Assembly: GCA_965153355.1 (NCBI GenBank)
Contig: OZ231128.1
Span: 35,464,001 to 35,528,000 of the forward strand
DNA: 64,000 bases
Reading direction: 5' to 3'
Source: Flaccisagitta enflata
Lineage: Eukaryota; Chaetognatha; Sagittoidea; Aphragmophora
Each line of letters starts with the position of its first letter. Within the stretch, counting starts at the first letter, position 1. The notes beneath the pieces are model-generated. The model was given only the letters and a program-made list of their open reading frames with translations. It was not told the DNA's origin and did not search any database. Both the position numbers and the translations under genes were made by a program. Positions 47,901 to 56,970 of the stretch are shown here, piece after piece.

Positions 47901-49902
47901 ATGGCAGGTGGGGAAGTTACATACACATACATACACACACACACACGTACACACGCGCGCGCTCACATAACAGTACCGTTTTTAGTCATCAAATCCGAGA
48001 AAGCCATGTCAATATGACATCGATGTTTTCATCTTTTGAATTTGAGCGTCCATTTTGGATAGAGGAAGCCGGCACCCGAGCTGTCAGAGTGTGTCATTCG
48101 AAATCAAAAGTGTGAAGGTCAACAACAGGCAACCATTTATCTTTTTGAAAAGAAAATTTTGTCATGTCGTATTGCAGACTCGGAAAATACGAATCGTCGT
48201 CGTCGTCCTTCGGTCAATCGTCTGGTTCGCAGCTGACGACAACTACAACAACGACGACGACGGTGACCGTCGTTAACCCCTTCATCATCAACTTTCCGGA
48301 GGAGGATGAATACTACCTTTTGGCATTTAAGTACTGCGACGCGGACAATTCGGGTGAGGAATAGATGACATGACATGTTGCTCTTTTACCTATCTTTGCT
48401 CCCGGCATTGGACGGACACACAATCTGCTTGCGAGTAGGAGTCTAGAAGTACATTTAAGCAAAAACTTTTTTACCCTTCATTATAAAACCTGGCCAAACC
48501 ATCCAACAGTGGGGTGCCTCTCAATTCATGGGGTGATAACTCTCGATGTAACCATTTCGAACTTCATCTCGCGTTTTTAGATGCGTCCGTCAGGAACGAA
48601 TCTCTATCAGAGGGTCTGTCCGTCCGTCAGTCCCTTACGCCTGTGCAAAAACCGCGTTTTTCGGCTGTTTTTGGTCACGGTGATATCCTACACTGAAACA
48701 AAAGATTTACCAACATGTTTTGAGAGCCTCCCGTAATACTTAGTCGTTTCACCTGTCTGTTCGTACATCTGTATCTCCATATATGTCAAATGATCAATAC
48801 ACGCAGAGAAAAATGTCCATTCCAAGCCCAACACAGAAATGTTCATCTGCTTGATGATAGCACAAGGCAGCACCACTAGTCAGCGGCAGTGACGTTTTAC
48901 CAAGTTATTAAAGGGCTGTGATGCGGAAATTGCCCTCGGAAAACCGCTTTAGTGTCAGGACGGTCAGTGGTTCCCGTTGCCCCGATGTCTTTACATCTTT
49001 TGACCTCCGTCGCCGCAGCCGCTGTCCAGTAAATGCCTAACAAGTGGACATATTACGGACAGACGGAAGGACCGATAATGTTGGGTTCACGCGAGTGAAA
49101 TGTATAGGTCAGCGAGTGTCACGGGTAGGCATTTCAAATTAAAATTTGGACAAGGGACGAAGGGGAAAAATTACAATCAATTATCTTGACTGTCACTTTT
49201 TAAAAAATCTTACGTCAAAGTTCTATCATGTCGACGTCTTTGACAAAGTTCACCTCTCCGCCGACACATGGCTAATCTACGAAATTTTCTTGAGCGGTCA
49301 AATTCAGTTCAGCAACCGGTTATAAAAAATATAACCGGTTGTAAAGATGTAACCAAGAATTTTGTTCACTTTGAACACTTGCCTAAGCTTTAGAAGTTAT
49401 CGGTTAAACTTGTCGAGGATAAGGGATTAATGTCCAAAAAGATCCTTATAAGATGGAAAGAAGCGTCATCTTCGGAAGCATATTGCCCAAAAAGCGAATA
49501 GTTGGAAAACATTGAAGAATCTGTCATAAAAGAATTGTAGTTCTAATCATAGTTTTTGGGGGCAGCGGCCGGGAAGAGGTCGAAGTCGTGATGGACTGGT
49601 GAGGGCACGCGGTACATGCGTTTTACAATCATAGCACTAAATATCGACCACTGCTGAGCGTCCCGCCTGTTGGTACCGTTTTTAACAAACACAGCACATA
49701 GGCCCACCACATTTTTTTGGTATATCTTTTTCCGAGATCAATTCAAGTCTACCGCCACTTACCATATCTGTCAGCCCTCAGGAGCATTGAGCCTCTCTGG
49801 GCGATTCTTGTTTGAGTTCATCTACAGTACGATGGGAGCAAAGACGACCTAGACTGGAATATAGATTTCAAATGTTATAATTTCATTTGATTACAAAAAG
49901 AT

Positions 49903-49981
<79 letters not shown>

Positions 49982-52900
49982 CTACATTCATCTATTACGG
50001 CCCTTAGCAACCGCCAAACAATCGATATTCTTAAAAACAAGGCTGGATACACGGCTACCCCAGTCGCGTGCGGGTGGGCAGGGGTCGTAATTGAGGTCAC
50101 TAGATCATTTGAGCCGGAGCAGGGAGGCCAAAAACCGCAAAAACCAAAAAAAAGTAAAGTGTGACGGACGGACGGACGGACGGACGGACGGACGGACGGA
50201 CGGACAGACCGACGGACCGACAAAGCAGGGTGTAGAGTCGCGTAGCACGCGACTAAAAACATTGTGGGCAAGTTGCTGCAAATTTTGAGAAAAGAGTGGG
50301 GAATTAGGCATGTTTTATCACTGTATATTCCAAATATCATTACCCTGGCTTTGATTTTCCATTGCGCTTTCTTGCTATTATTTCAACTAGAAGAGATCTA
50401 CCTATCCTGGTGAGAGCGGGGTGTAGAGTCGCGTAGCACGCGACTAAAAAAAGTTTTGCCTTGGCTTTTGGCTACTCCGGCTAATCCTCTAACAATGTTA
50501 CGGGTTCAAGCCAAGGACACACCTGCACAGTATTCACGAGAAGTAAATAATTGCTTTCAATGATTATAATTTTTGGTGGTCGGGTAATTGTCGCGCCGTT
50601 TCCGGTTCAACCAGATTTGCATGCTTGATTGCATGAATGTAAATCGAGTGAAAACCGGGTACAGACGATTTTAAATTTAAATCCTTTATTCTAAACACAG
50701 TATATTGGATTTTCCTGTTGGGTCATATGAGGACGTAAGTTTAACTGAATACAACCAATCCTGCTTATGAATCAAGGCCGGATGCATGGCCAATATAGGT
50801 AGTCACTTACGGCTGGGCAGGGGCAGTGGAAGAATATGACTGGGTGGGGACTGTCATAGGGCTGAGCAAGGGCAGTATTTGTAATAAATCTCTATTTTGG
50901 TCGCATTACCAAACCACAGACACACCAACTTCCCACGGGCAGTCGGACAAAAAATGTTTTGTGAGGTACTACTTAATAGCAGCCCAAAGGCAGTATGTGG
51001 TCAGTGGAACTCGTGCCCTGCTTGAGAAGTATGTGATTTAGGTGAGGGGAAGCAGGGCAGCGGCTCTGAAGGGGACAAAGTCCTGTAGAACACAGGGGGA
51101 ATCTGCATGTTCATCCATCCATCTGTCCTTATATCTGCCTTCCTTCTGTCCAGGATGCCCTGTTATTCAAACTAATTGAATGACATGGAGAAATGACAAA
51201 AGGCAGTATATGGACTATAGTACCTATGCCCTTCTTGAGTAGTTTGTTAAGTTGAGAGGGGAGCAGGCCAGGATCTTGGTCAAAGAGGCCAGAATTGGAG
51301 TCTCTGAGGCCAGTATTTGTTTCTTTGAGGCAAGGATCAAGGTTTTTGAGGGCAGGACCTGGGTCTTGGAGGCCAGAATTGGGATCCAAGAGGTCAAGAT
51401 CTAGGTCTTTAAGGCTAGGATGTGGGTTTTAGAATCTGGGTATCAGAAGCCAGAATCTAAGTCTAAGGGGCCAAAATGATGGAACTCACACCAGAATTCA
51501 GGTTTTGCTCATTTAGCTCATTTAGCTCATTTTGCTTGGATTTGGGCCATTTTGCTTGAATTTGGGCCATACAATTTGGATTCGGGCCCCAAAGGAGAAC
51601 AAGCCATCCAAGGATTGCACATGGTCAGCGGTACCCGATGCCCTGCTTGGAGTGATCAGCTGAAGCAGTGGAGTGGGAGCAGGGCAGCGGCCTCAAAGGG
51701 CCGATGTCCTGTAGGACACAGGGGGGGAATTTCCATACGTTCTGACTTCTGAGAGGGCATATTTGAGGTCTTTGGGGCAATTTTCCATGATATTCGATGG
51801 GAGTTTTCCATCTATTCCAATTTTTCATCCGTTTTCTTAACTATTCACTGGAAATTTCACATTTTTCTTATTTTTAGGTCAATTTTGCCCAAAAAGCCCT
51901 GATGGGGCAACGGGAGACAGATGGACAAACAGACGGACGGACATACATATTCCTCCTGTGTTTTTCAGGACTTAGTCCCCTTTGGGTTCCCTGCCCCATG
52001 AGTAGAGTGGGGGTAGGATAAGGCTTTTCTTGATAGAAAAAAAATTCCCCTTCCCCCCTCGCCATTTCTTTCCAGGTCACGTGACGACGACTGAATTAAA
52101 GAACGCTTTCGAGTGGATGAACAAAAATGCATTCATGGGAAGGAAAAACAGACAAGTTTCTTACCCATATGTCAACGCCATCCTAAAACGAGGTAGGTTG
52201 AAAAAAAGGATTTTATCTATGCAAAAATTCATCAAATCGTCTGTGGTCAAGCACTGAGAGACGTAATTAAATTGGTCGCAATTCGGACTGTTGTGATACT
52301 GATTACTACTGAGTAAGCACTACTGAGTAAGCACTACTGAGTAATCACAGGGATTCAGGACCAAACCGCGCTATGTAAGGGCAGTACAGTGTTCTCAAAA
52401 ATGAGAATTATCTTGTACCAATATAATTGGCAACATCATGATGGTGACAGCCTCAAGAAAAAAATGGCCGACCAAACGAAAACTTGTTTAAATTTGATTT
52501 TTCAATGCTTTTAAAATTATTACATGCACATTGCTATATCATAACTTTCATCTCGCTTTCAAGGTGATGTTGATTCGTCGTTGACTTTGGACTACGCTGA
52601 GTTCTGTAAATTGATGCGGATGGAGAAGCGACTGTTTGCCGAGGATGCCTTCGCCAAATTCTCTACCGGCGCTGTCAGTATCGACGACACAATTAGAATC
52701 TTCAAGGAGGTATGAATTCGCAGTATGAGTAGTTACATTGTGTTCCACTTAATTGGCCAAAGTAAGGAAGAAAAGTCTGTTAGTGTGAGATCGTCATTGG
52801 TGGACAAACAGACCGACTATCGGGTGACTGTTTGAGCATTTCTTTGTTTCTAGGTAACATGATTACTAGTAATGATGTTTATTGTTTAATCGTTTGTAGG

Positions 52901-53001
52901 CCGGATATGTGTTCAACGAAGACTGGGTACCGTTTTTGAAGCAATACCAAGATGCACAATCCGGCACAATCAACGCCAAAAGACTTGCCTCAGCGCTCTG
53001 A
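33868..53001 (+). CDS. Intermediate filament protein with C-terminal EF-hand module (15 exons)
   Basis: Cytoskeletal coiled-coil filament subunit. Exons (CDS): 33868-33901, 35361-35428, 36014-36162, 36400-36592, 37893-37941, 38139-38368, 38969-39064, 41565-41645, 42923-43012, 43672-43837, 47790-47907, 48178-48353, 52076-52192, 52564-52709, 52900-53001. All junctions are GT-AG and phase-consistent: 1815 nt, 604 residues. Head 1-75 is Ser/Gly-rich. Coil 1A opens with L-N-D-R-F-A-x-Y-I-E-R-V-R at about 80-92. Coil 1B keeps lamin length (no six-heptad deletion by my count). The rod ends with the IF motif E-I-A-T-Y-R-R-L-L at about 413-421. The tail is Ser/Thr-rich to about 460, then EF loop 1 (DADNSGHVTTTE, 479-490) has all canonical ligands; loop 2 ([12 protein letters not shown], 524-535) lacks only Gly6; loops near 558 and 593 are degenerate. 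There is no lamin Ig-fold, NLS or CaaX end, so it is predicted cytoplasmic. The 34-nt first exon rests on phase and composition only. Confidence 0.94.
34267..34407. repeat. 141-bp palindromic repeat in IF intron 1
   Basis: Outer arms GGTCGAAATTATAAG / CTTATAATTTCGACC, inner arms AACATAGTTCTCT / AGAGAACTATGTT. MITE-like hairpin. Confidence 0.8.
35060..35168. mobile_element. Short family T element in IF intron 1
   Basis: GTCCTGTAGAACAAGGGGGA on the left, TGTTCTACTGGATTTTGTCC on the right, almost no interior. Termini decayed. Confidence 0.6.
35505..35692. mobile_element. Family T fragment in IF intron 2
   Basis: GTCTTGTAGAACACAGGGGG with GGCCTCAAATCAGGCCTCCC units, then the flank module GGTATCGCTGACCACTATTG. 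Right inverted end lost. Confidence 0.65.
37606..37690 (-). mobile_element. (GA)n tract joined to an H-family end with GATGCG stem
   Basis: (GA)n at 37606-37641, then GACGGACGGACAAAGCCTAT and the hairpin GATGCG-AGGA-CGCATC followed by TAAAAAG. The stem is a covariant of the common GTTGCG/CGCAAC. Confidence 0.75.
38056..38136 (+). repeat. (CT)n microsatellite forming the acceptor tract of IF exon 6
   Basis: About 40 CT units run straight into the acceptor TAG (38137-38138 AG) of exon 38139-38368. No other pyrimidine tract separates them. Confidence 0.95.
38759..38898 (+). repeat. (TTC)n microsatellite upstream of IF exon 7
   Basis: About 45 TTC units with one TCC break. It ends about 70 nt before the acceptor of exon 38969-39064, with T-rich sequence between. 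Confidence 0.95.
39272..39334 (+). repeat. (GA)n microsatellite
   Basis: Purine-only GA array in IF intron 7, next to a family T element. Confidence 0.92.
39411..40015. mobile_element. Family T foldback element in IF intron 7, copy 1
   Basis: Left GGGCAGCGGCCCCAAAGGGA, then CAGTCCTGTAGCACAGGGGG. Right CCCCTGTGTTCTACGGAGGT. Interior minisatellite GAGGCCTGAGAGGCTGGATTT in the opposite direction to the 18.8-kb copy. The interior prefix (AGATGCTATAGAGGGCTGAC) is shared with the next copy and, reversed, with 19365-19400. Confidence 0.88.
40090..40745. mobile_element. Family T foldback element in IF intron 7, copy 2
   Basis: Begins with flank module ACAGGTCGCCCAAGGGCAAT and GGGCAGCGGCCCCAAAGGGG at 40177. 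It has the GAGGCCTGAGAGGCTGGATTT array and a right end CCCCCTGTTTCTACAGGACT to GTCCCCTT at 40745, where a GA/CAGA tract replaces the outermost GGGGCCGCTGCCC. Confidence 0.88.
40828..40990 (-). mobile_element. H-family element, B subtype, decayed
   Basis: ACATGGGGTTGCAATATCAT, TGCGGACAGGTGGACAGGGC, then GATAAAGTCTCTCATAGAGA. The hairpin end is lost. Confidence 0.6.
41481..41562 (+). repeat. (CT)n microsatellite forming the acceptor tract of IF exon 8
   Basis: About 41 TC units end in TCTCTCAG, so the splice acceptor AG (41563-41564) directly terminates the array. Confidence 0.96.
41646..42922. other. IF intron 8
   Basis: Mostly unique-looking AT-rich sequence. A GGTGGGGGTAACGAAG / TGACCTGTCAACCCCCACCC pair with inner complementary stretches (about 41800-42230) suggests an old, decayed inverted-repeat element. 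No exon seen. Confidence 0.5.
43464..43665 (+). mobile_element. H-family element, B subtype, touching the IF exon 10 acceptor
   Basis: Hairpin AGTCGCGGACACGCAACT (43469-43486), GTCGGTCCGTCGG words, GGATGCCCCTGCCCACCCGT, terminal GTGACCCCGCGTCAC and CTTGTTTTT. The acceptor CATAG follows at once (AG 43670-43671), so the element end supplies the pyrimidine tract of exon 43672-43837. Confidence 0.88.
44124..44747. mobile_element. Palindromic MITE family P, copy 2
   Basis: Ends ACTGCTGTCTGATATGACAG and TTTGTCAGACAGTAGT. Same central hairpin as copy 1 (GATAGGTCGCACTGTA against AAGTGCGACCTATC; GGCCACCGTT against AACGGTGGC). It lies between purine-rich tracts in IF intron 10. Confidence 0.88.
44749..44804 (+). 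repeat. (GA)n microsatellite
   Basis: About 27 GA units directly after MITE copy 2. About 80 nt later the complementary (TC)n appears. Confidence 0.95.
44885..44990 (+). repeat. (TC)n microsatellite, inverted partner of the GA array
   Basis: About 50 TC units with two breaks. With 44749-44804 it forms a GA/TC inverted pair around a family T flank module (GGGCAACGGGTATTGCTGAC). It is followed by TTTTCTCCCAG and an exon-like segment. Confidence 0.92.
45699..45875 (-). mobile_element. H-family element with perfect hairpin (cluster copy 1)
   Basis: AACAAGGCCGGATACACGGC, CCAGTTGCGGACGGGTGGGC, TCAACTCGAGCGTGACGGAC, (AACC)n then (GGAC)n, CTCTTATAGAGTTGCGTGTC, CGCAACTAAAAAG. It combines a C-type end with a B-type stem. 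Confidence 0.9.
45934..46196 (-). mobile_element. H-family element, B subtype (cluster copy 2)
   Basis: AACAAGTGACGCGGGGTCAC, ATCGTTGCGGACGGACAGGG, CACACACA stretch, CAATTCGAGCATGACAAC twice, CTCTTATAGAGTTGCGTGTC, CGCAACTAAAAAG. Confidence 0.9.
46292..46437 (-). mobile_element. H-family element (cluster copy 3)
   Basis: Close relative of copy 1: AACAAGGCCGGATACACGGC to GAGTTGCGTGTCCACAAAGG. The terminal hairpin is broken at its last bases and runs into polypurine sequence. Confidence 0.88.
46438..47099 (+). repeat. Polypurine tract, more than 600 bp
   Basis: Essentially only A and G (AAAG, GAAA, GGAAA words) with rare T in ATGAAAA units near 46550-46600 and at the end. Opposite-strand frames give Phe/Ser/Leu strings. 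It lies between H-family copies in IF intron 10. Confidence 0.95.
47110..47232 (-). mobile_element. H-family element, short (cluster copy 4)
   Basis: AAGGCCGGATACACGGCAAT, CAGTCGCGGACGGTTGGGCA, then CACGGCAAGTTTTAGAGTCG and GTGTCGCGAGAAAAAG. Middle deleted. Confidence 0.75.
47403..47615 (+). mobile_element. H-family element, C subtype, opposite direction
   Basis: TTTTTAGTCGCGTGCACGCG (18-nt perfect palindrome AGTCGCGTGCACGCGACT), CACCCCGCTTTGTCCGTCC, TTAAGTCATT words, ending TGTTGGCCTTGTTC. Confidence 0.82.
48578..48700 (+). mobile_element. H-family end, AGATGCG stem variant
   Basis: TTTTTAGATGCGTCCGTCAG then GAACGAATCTCTATCAGAGG, GTCTGTCCGTCCGTCAG. Same long-loop subtype as at 1773. In IF intron 12. 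Confidence 0.7.
48701..49908. other. First part of IF intron 12
   Basis: No exon seen. It contains a perfect 12-bp hairpin CAACCGGTTATA / TATAACCGGTTG (49313-49341) and a solitary family T-like GGGGGCAGCGGCCGGGAAGA at 49558. Confidence 0.5.
49909..49980. repeat. (AT)n microsatellite
   Basis: About 35 TA units. Frames through it (Tyr-Ile repeats) are not genes. Confidence 0.97.
50037..50259 (-). mobile_element. H-family element, C subtype, with (GGAC)n expansion
   Basis: AACAAGGCTGGATACACGGC, CAGTCGCGTGCGGGTGGGCA, (GGAC)11 at about 50163-50206, CAGGGTGTAGAGTCGCGTAG and CACGCGACTAAAAAC. Confidence 0.9.
50416..50449 (-). mobile_element. Solo H-family hairpin end
   Basis: GCGGGGTGTAGAGTCGCGTA and GCACGCGACTAAAAAAAG, without the rest of the element. 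Resembles a severely 5'-truncated insertion. Confidence 0.7.
50459..50516 (+). other. tRNA-like Pol III promoter remnant (SINE head?)
   Basis: TTGGCTACTCCGG resembles a box A and GGTTCAAGCC (50503-50512) fits box B, about 30 nt apart. CCTTGGC and GCCAAGG could pair at the ends. Too short and without a proper T-arm for a functional tRNA. Confidence 0.3.
51000..51998. mobile_element. Nested family T elements in IF intron 12
   Basis: Left ends at 51055 (GGGCAGCGGCTCTGAAGGGG, GTCCTGTAGAACACAGGGGG) and at 51682 (GGGCAGCGGCCTCAAAGGGC, GTCCTGTAGGACACAGGGGG). A right-type end at about 51945-51998 (TGTTTTTCAGGACTTAGTCC). GAGGCCAGAATTGGG-type minisatellite at 51255-51480. Confidence 0.78.
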
Positions 53002-53564
53002 TTAACCACTGAAAGATCATGACAAATCATTTCTAATTTGGGCAATAGAGACGTGATTGTCTAGCTAATTTGAGAAAGAAATTGCTCCATGAATAACATC
53101 GATTGATTTCTGGACTTCCTTTCGACTAACATCACTTATGTATTCAAGGATTTTTATTTTGAAATAATTGTTTTCCGCACCATGATCATTTGTAAAATTC
53201 TAAAAAACCCATTTGCCACATTAATATAAAAATGATTTCCTCACAAGGTGTCAATTAATGAAACAGCCAAAAAGTACTAATTCTCAGAATTCTGCCTGCT
53301 CTTAAGTGAAAGCAGAATAGTAGAAATAGACTTTGCTAGAAATAGTATGGGCGTTGTATGAGGCGATTTCTGCATGAACGAAGGCCGGCTTAGATATGAG
53401 ATTTTGGATGACCACTTTGTTAACATTTGAAGAATAAAATATCATCATACAATTTTGTATCTTTCTTTGCATGTGAGCATAATTTGATCACATGGCAAAT
53501 GAGACACTTTGATTTCAATTCCAGGCTGAGCAAGTAGAAAACTGAGTTAAATATTTCCTTTTTT
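53002..53564 (+). other. IF gene 3' UTR and downstream spacer
   Basis: After the TGA at 52999-53001 there is AT-rich non-coding sequence. A canonical AATAAA lies at 53433-53438 and is the best visible polyadenylation signal. Confidence 0.55.
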
Positions 53565-53950
53565 GAGCAGCTGACCAAAAGGGCTGATTTCCTGTAGGAC
53601 ATGAAGGAATTTCCAGATGTCTGTATGTCCTTCTGTCTCCTTGATCATCAAGGCCTCATATCAGCATTCACAGGCCTGATTTTTGCTCTACCAGCCCTCA
53701 AATCATCTCTCTCAAGTCTCAAAAGAGCCTCAAAATAGCTCTCAGCTTTATAGCCATCAAATTTGACTGCGAAACTTTGTACCTACTTTCCAGGCCTCAA
53801 ATCTGCTTTCTAAATTTTAAATCAGCACTTTAGACCTCAACTCCGCCTTTAATGACACAGAATTTTATCTGAGGCCGGAAATATGCCCCCTCAGGATGTC
53901 TGGAAATTTACCCCTGCTTATCAACTAGACATCAGCCCTTAGCTGCTCTC
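53565..53950. mobile_element. Family T element, decayed
   Basis: Left GAGCAGCTGACCAAAAGGGC, TTTCCTGTAGGACATGAAGG, CCAGATGTCTG. Right CAGGATGTCTGGAAATTTAC, then ATCAGCCCTTAGCTGCTC. Interior GGCCTCAAATC units. Confidence 0.72.
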
Positions 53951-54089
53951 GCTCAACTTCTTCACTTGATCACACCAAGCAGGTCATCGAATACCGTATA
54001 CCATGTCAGTCTATTTTTGTCTGTGGGTTGGTTGGTTGATCAGTGGTAATTCTAAACCTCTTAGTAATTGTAAATCTATCAGTAATTCT

Positions 54090-55509
54090 TTTTTTTTAGT
54101 CGCGTGCACGCGACTCTATGACCCACTCTGTCCGTCTGTCTGTTGGTCGGTCCGTCACACTTTGCTTTCGTTAGCTTTTTTTGTTGCTTTATGTTATTTT
54201 AAGTCATTTCAGGTCATTTTAAGTTATTCTAAGTCATTCTAAGTCATTCCAAGTCATTCTAAGTCACTTTAAGTCATTTTTTGACTTTTGAAGTTTTTGT
54301 TGTTTTATGTCATTTTAAGTCATTTTAAGTCATTTTTAGTTATTCAAAGTCATTCTAAGTCATCCTAAGTCATCCTAAGTCATCCTAAGTCATTCTAAGT
54401 CATTCTTAGTCACTCAAAGTCATTTTTTATCTATTGAAGTTTTTGTCATTTTACACCATTTAAAGTTATTTCAAGTCATCTCAATTCATTTCAAGTCATT
54501 CTTAGTAATTCTAAGTCATTTTAAGTCTGGTTTAAGTCTGGTTAAAGTCTGGTTAAAGTCTGGTTTAAATCTGGTTTAAATCTGGTTTAAGTCTGGTTTA
54601 AGTCTGATTTAGGTCAGGTTTAAGTCTGGTTGATGTCTGATTCTGGTCTGGTTTATGTCTGGTTTAAGTCTGGTTTTAGTCTAGTATAAGTTTGGCTTAA
54701 GAGTTTAGTCATTCTTAGTCATTCTGAGTCACTAGAAGTCATTCTGAGTCACTATAAGTCATTCTGAGTCACTATAAGTCAGTCCGAGTCTGTAAGGTTT
54801 AGCATTTTTTCGCCGTTTTATGTCTTTTAAGTCATTTTAAGTCATTTTTAGTCATTCTAAGTCATTCTAAGTCAATTTAGGTCATTTTTTTGTGATTGCA
54901 GTTTTTGTCATTTTTTGTCATTTTACATCATTTTAAGTCATTTTAAATCATTTTAAGTCATTTTTAGTCATTTTAAGTCATTCTTTGTCATTCTGAGTCA
55001 CTATAGGTCATTCTGAGTCACTAAAAGTCATTCCATTTTACATGATTTTAAGTCTGGTTTAGATCTGATTTAAGTTTGGTTAAGGTCTGGTTTAAGTTTA
55101 GTTAAGATCTAGTTTAATTCTGGTTTAAGTCTGGTTTAAGTCTGGTTTAAGTCAGGTTTAGGTCTGGTTTAAGTCTGGTTTGAGTCTAGTTTGAGTCTAG
55201 TTTGAGTCTGGCTTGAGTCTGGCTTGAGTCTGGCTTGAGTCTGGCTTGAGTCTGCTTTGAGTCTGGCTTGACTCTGGCTTGAGTCTGGCTTGAGTCTGGT
55301 TTGAGTATGGTTTGAGTCTGGTTTGAGTCTGGTTTGAGTCTGGTTTGAATCTGGTTTAAGTCTGCTTTAAGTCTGGTTTAAGTGTGGTTTAAGTCTGGTT
55401 TAAGTCTGGTTTAAGTCTGGATTAAGTCAATAAAGTGATACAATAAGGAGTCAGGTCAATTCAGTTACCATCGTCTCGCACGCGACTTAAAGGTGTTGGC
55501 CTTGTTTTT
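54090..55509 (+). mobile_element. H-family element, C subtype, expanded to 1.4 kb by internal minisatellites
   Basis: Perfect palindromic hairpin AGTCGCGTGCACGCGACT, CTCTGTCCGTCTGTCTG, then alternating blocks of a 10-bp unit (AAGTCATTCT) and an 11-bp unit (AAGTCTGGTTT / GAGTCTGGCTT). It ends TCGCACGCGACTTAAAGG and TGTTGGCCTTGTTTTT. The ends match the 200-bp copies, so the extra length is internal expansion. Confidence 0.88.
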
Positions 55510-55796
55510 GCAGTTCTTAACTATTTTAGCCATACTGCCTCTATTTGATTGCCTCAAAAATGTTTATTCACTGCCCTTACCCACTTGCGGTAGCCGTATA
55601 TCCGGCTATTAATTTTTTCATCTGTTTAGAATTTGGAGACCATTTGGATCAAATCGCTTCAAAATAAAAGAAAAAAAACATTTTTTTTTAGAAATTGATA
55701 AAGGATTTTCAAGGTTTCAAATCTCATCTGGCCTTCGTTATTGTAATGATCGCCATGTGTAGAAAACAAGACCATTGCATTAACAAAAGATTCAAT

Positions 55797-56672
55797 TTAA
55801 AACTGATCCGCAAAGGCTTGCGGGGGAATGGGATAATTGCCGGTTAAGCAAGCTGTGCAATGTCCACCTTCGATCATCATGCCACACAGCTTCTTGTCAT
55901 TTTCATTACCAGCAACTCCATGGCTGCCATTCTTCTTGTTGAGCGCCAACTCTATTAAACTAACGTCACCTTTCTGCCCTAGCTCATCACCTCCCCGATC
56001 TACCGCATCACCTTCACCATTATTAGCCTCCTCTTCTTCCTTTCCTTCACGTGAAATGTCTTCTGGCTTGACCCTGGCTTTTTCAACCGCCTTGACGAGA
56101 CCTTCGACAGTGAGATACTCCACTGAATCGGCCCCCAAGTGTGTCGCCAGTCGGCGTTTGGGGATCTGATTGATGATGAGCTCTTCCCTCGTCGGTATAT
56201 TGATTCCCATGAAGCAAGGATGCCTTACGGGAGGTGAGGCGACTCGGACATGGACCTGGAAGAGAAAAGTCAATGTTTAGACGATCGACGAGAAAGAACA
56301 ACATGCTGATATCATATTATTACTATAAGGAAAATGTTTAGTCACATACAGCAAGTGAAGCTGTCCGTACTTCCGGCCGTGAGGCTCGAGTTGAAAAGTG
56401 TAAAACTTCCCTGCTTCCCCCTCCCCATCGTCGACAATTTAAAATGTCAAATAATTGGGTTGAGTCTGTTGAGATGTTTGAATATGAATTTTATATTATG
56501 TTTTATGATAAAGTAGTTAAAACAGTAGGTACCTTCTAAAATGTTTAATTCATTTTTAATTGATTCAATTTATGGTACCTCCTTGGCCCCGTGTTTGCGC
56601 AACATTTGAATGATAGGCATGATTGTATTTCCGCGAACAATGGAGTCGTCCACCAGCACGATCCGCTTCCCT
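55797..56672 (-). CDS. PPAT: Amidophosphoribosyltransferase (PPAT), last two exons (partial)
   Basis: Cytosolic enzyme of the first committed step of de novo purine synthesis (PRPP + glutamine to phosphoribosylamine). Exons on the minus strand: 56672-56579 and 56255-55797, joined in phase 0. The upstream exon carries the PRPP-binding loop [13 protein letters not shown]. The last exon starts V-H-V-R-V-A-S-P-P, then [23 protein letters not shown], and near the end G-H-C-T-A-C-L-T-G. About 183 of roughly 510 family residues are present; the N-terminal glutaminase and earlier exons were not found upstream to 64 kb. Between the V-E-G-L and C-T-A-C-L motifs is an acidic stretch about 40 residues longer than in human as I recall it. 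Convergent with the IF gene. Confidence 0.93.
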
Positions 56673-56970
56673 CTAATAACAGACAGCAAAAAAGCGTCAT
56701 GAAACGGAATAAAGAAATTACATACAAAATAATCGAAATTGGAATCATAGGAGAAAATAGCAATCAAAAGACAGAAATCCCATAAAAGGTTGTATTGAGA
56801 GAATTCAATAGTGAAAATGAGTGGAAGAAAAAACGACCAAAAGAAGGAATGAACAATCAAAAGGAAGAAAGAACACACAAAAGAAGGAAAGAATAACAAA
56901 TGAAAGAGAAAAGACGATCAAAAGAAAGAAATAAAGAGCGAGCAAAGGAAAGAAAAAATGAACATAAATA

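Noticed and set aside
50459-50516. Functional tRNA gene
   Set aside because: Box-like motifs and a 7-bp end pairing exist, but the 58-nt length and missing T-arm and anticodon arm exclude a working tRNA.
33868-53001. Calling the IF gene a lamin
   Set aside because: No NLS, no lamin Ig-fold and no CaaX terminus; the tail is EF-hand-like.
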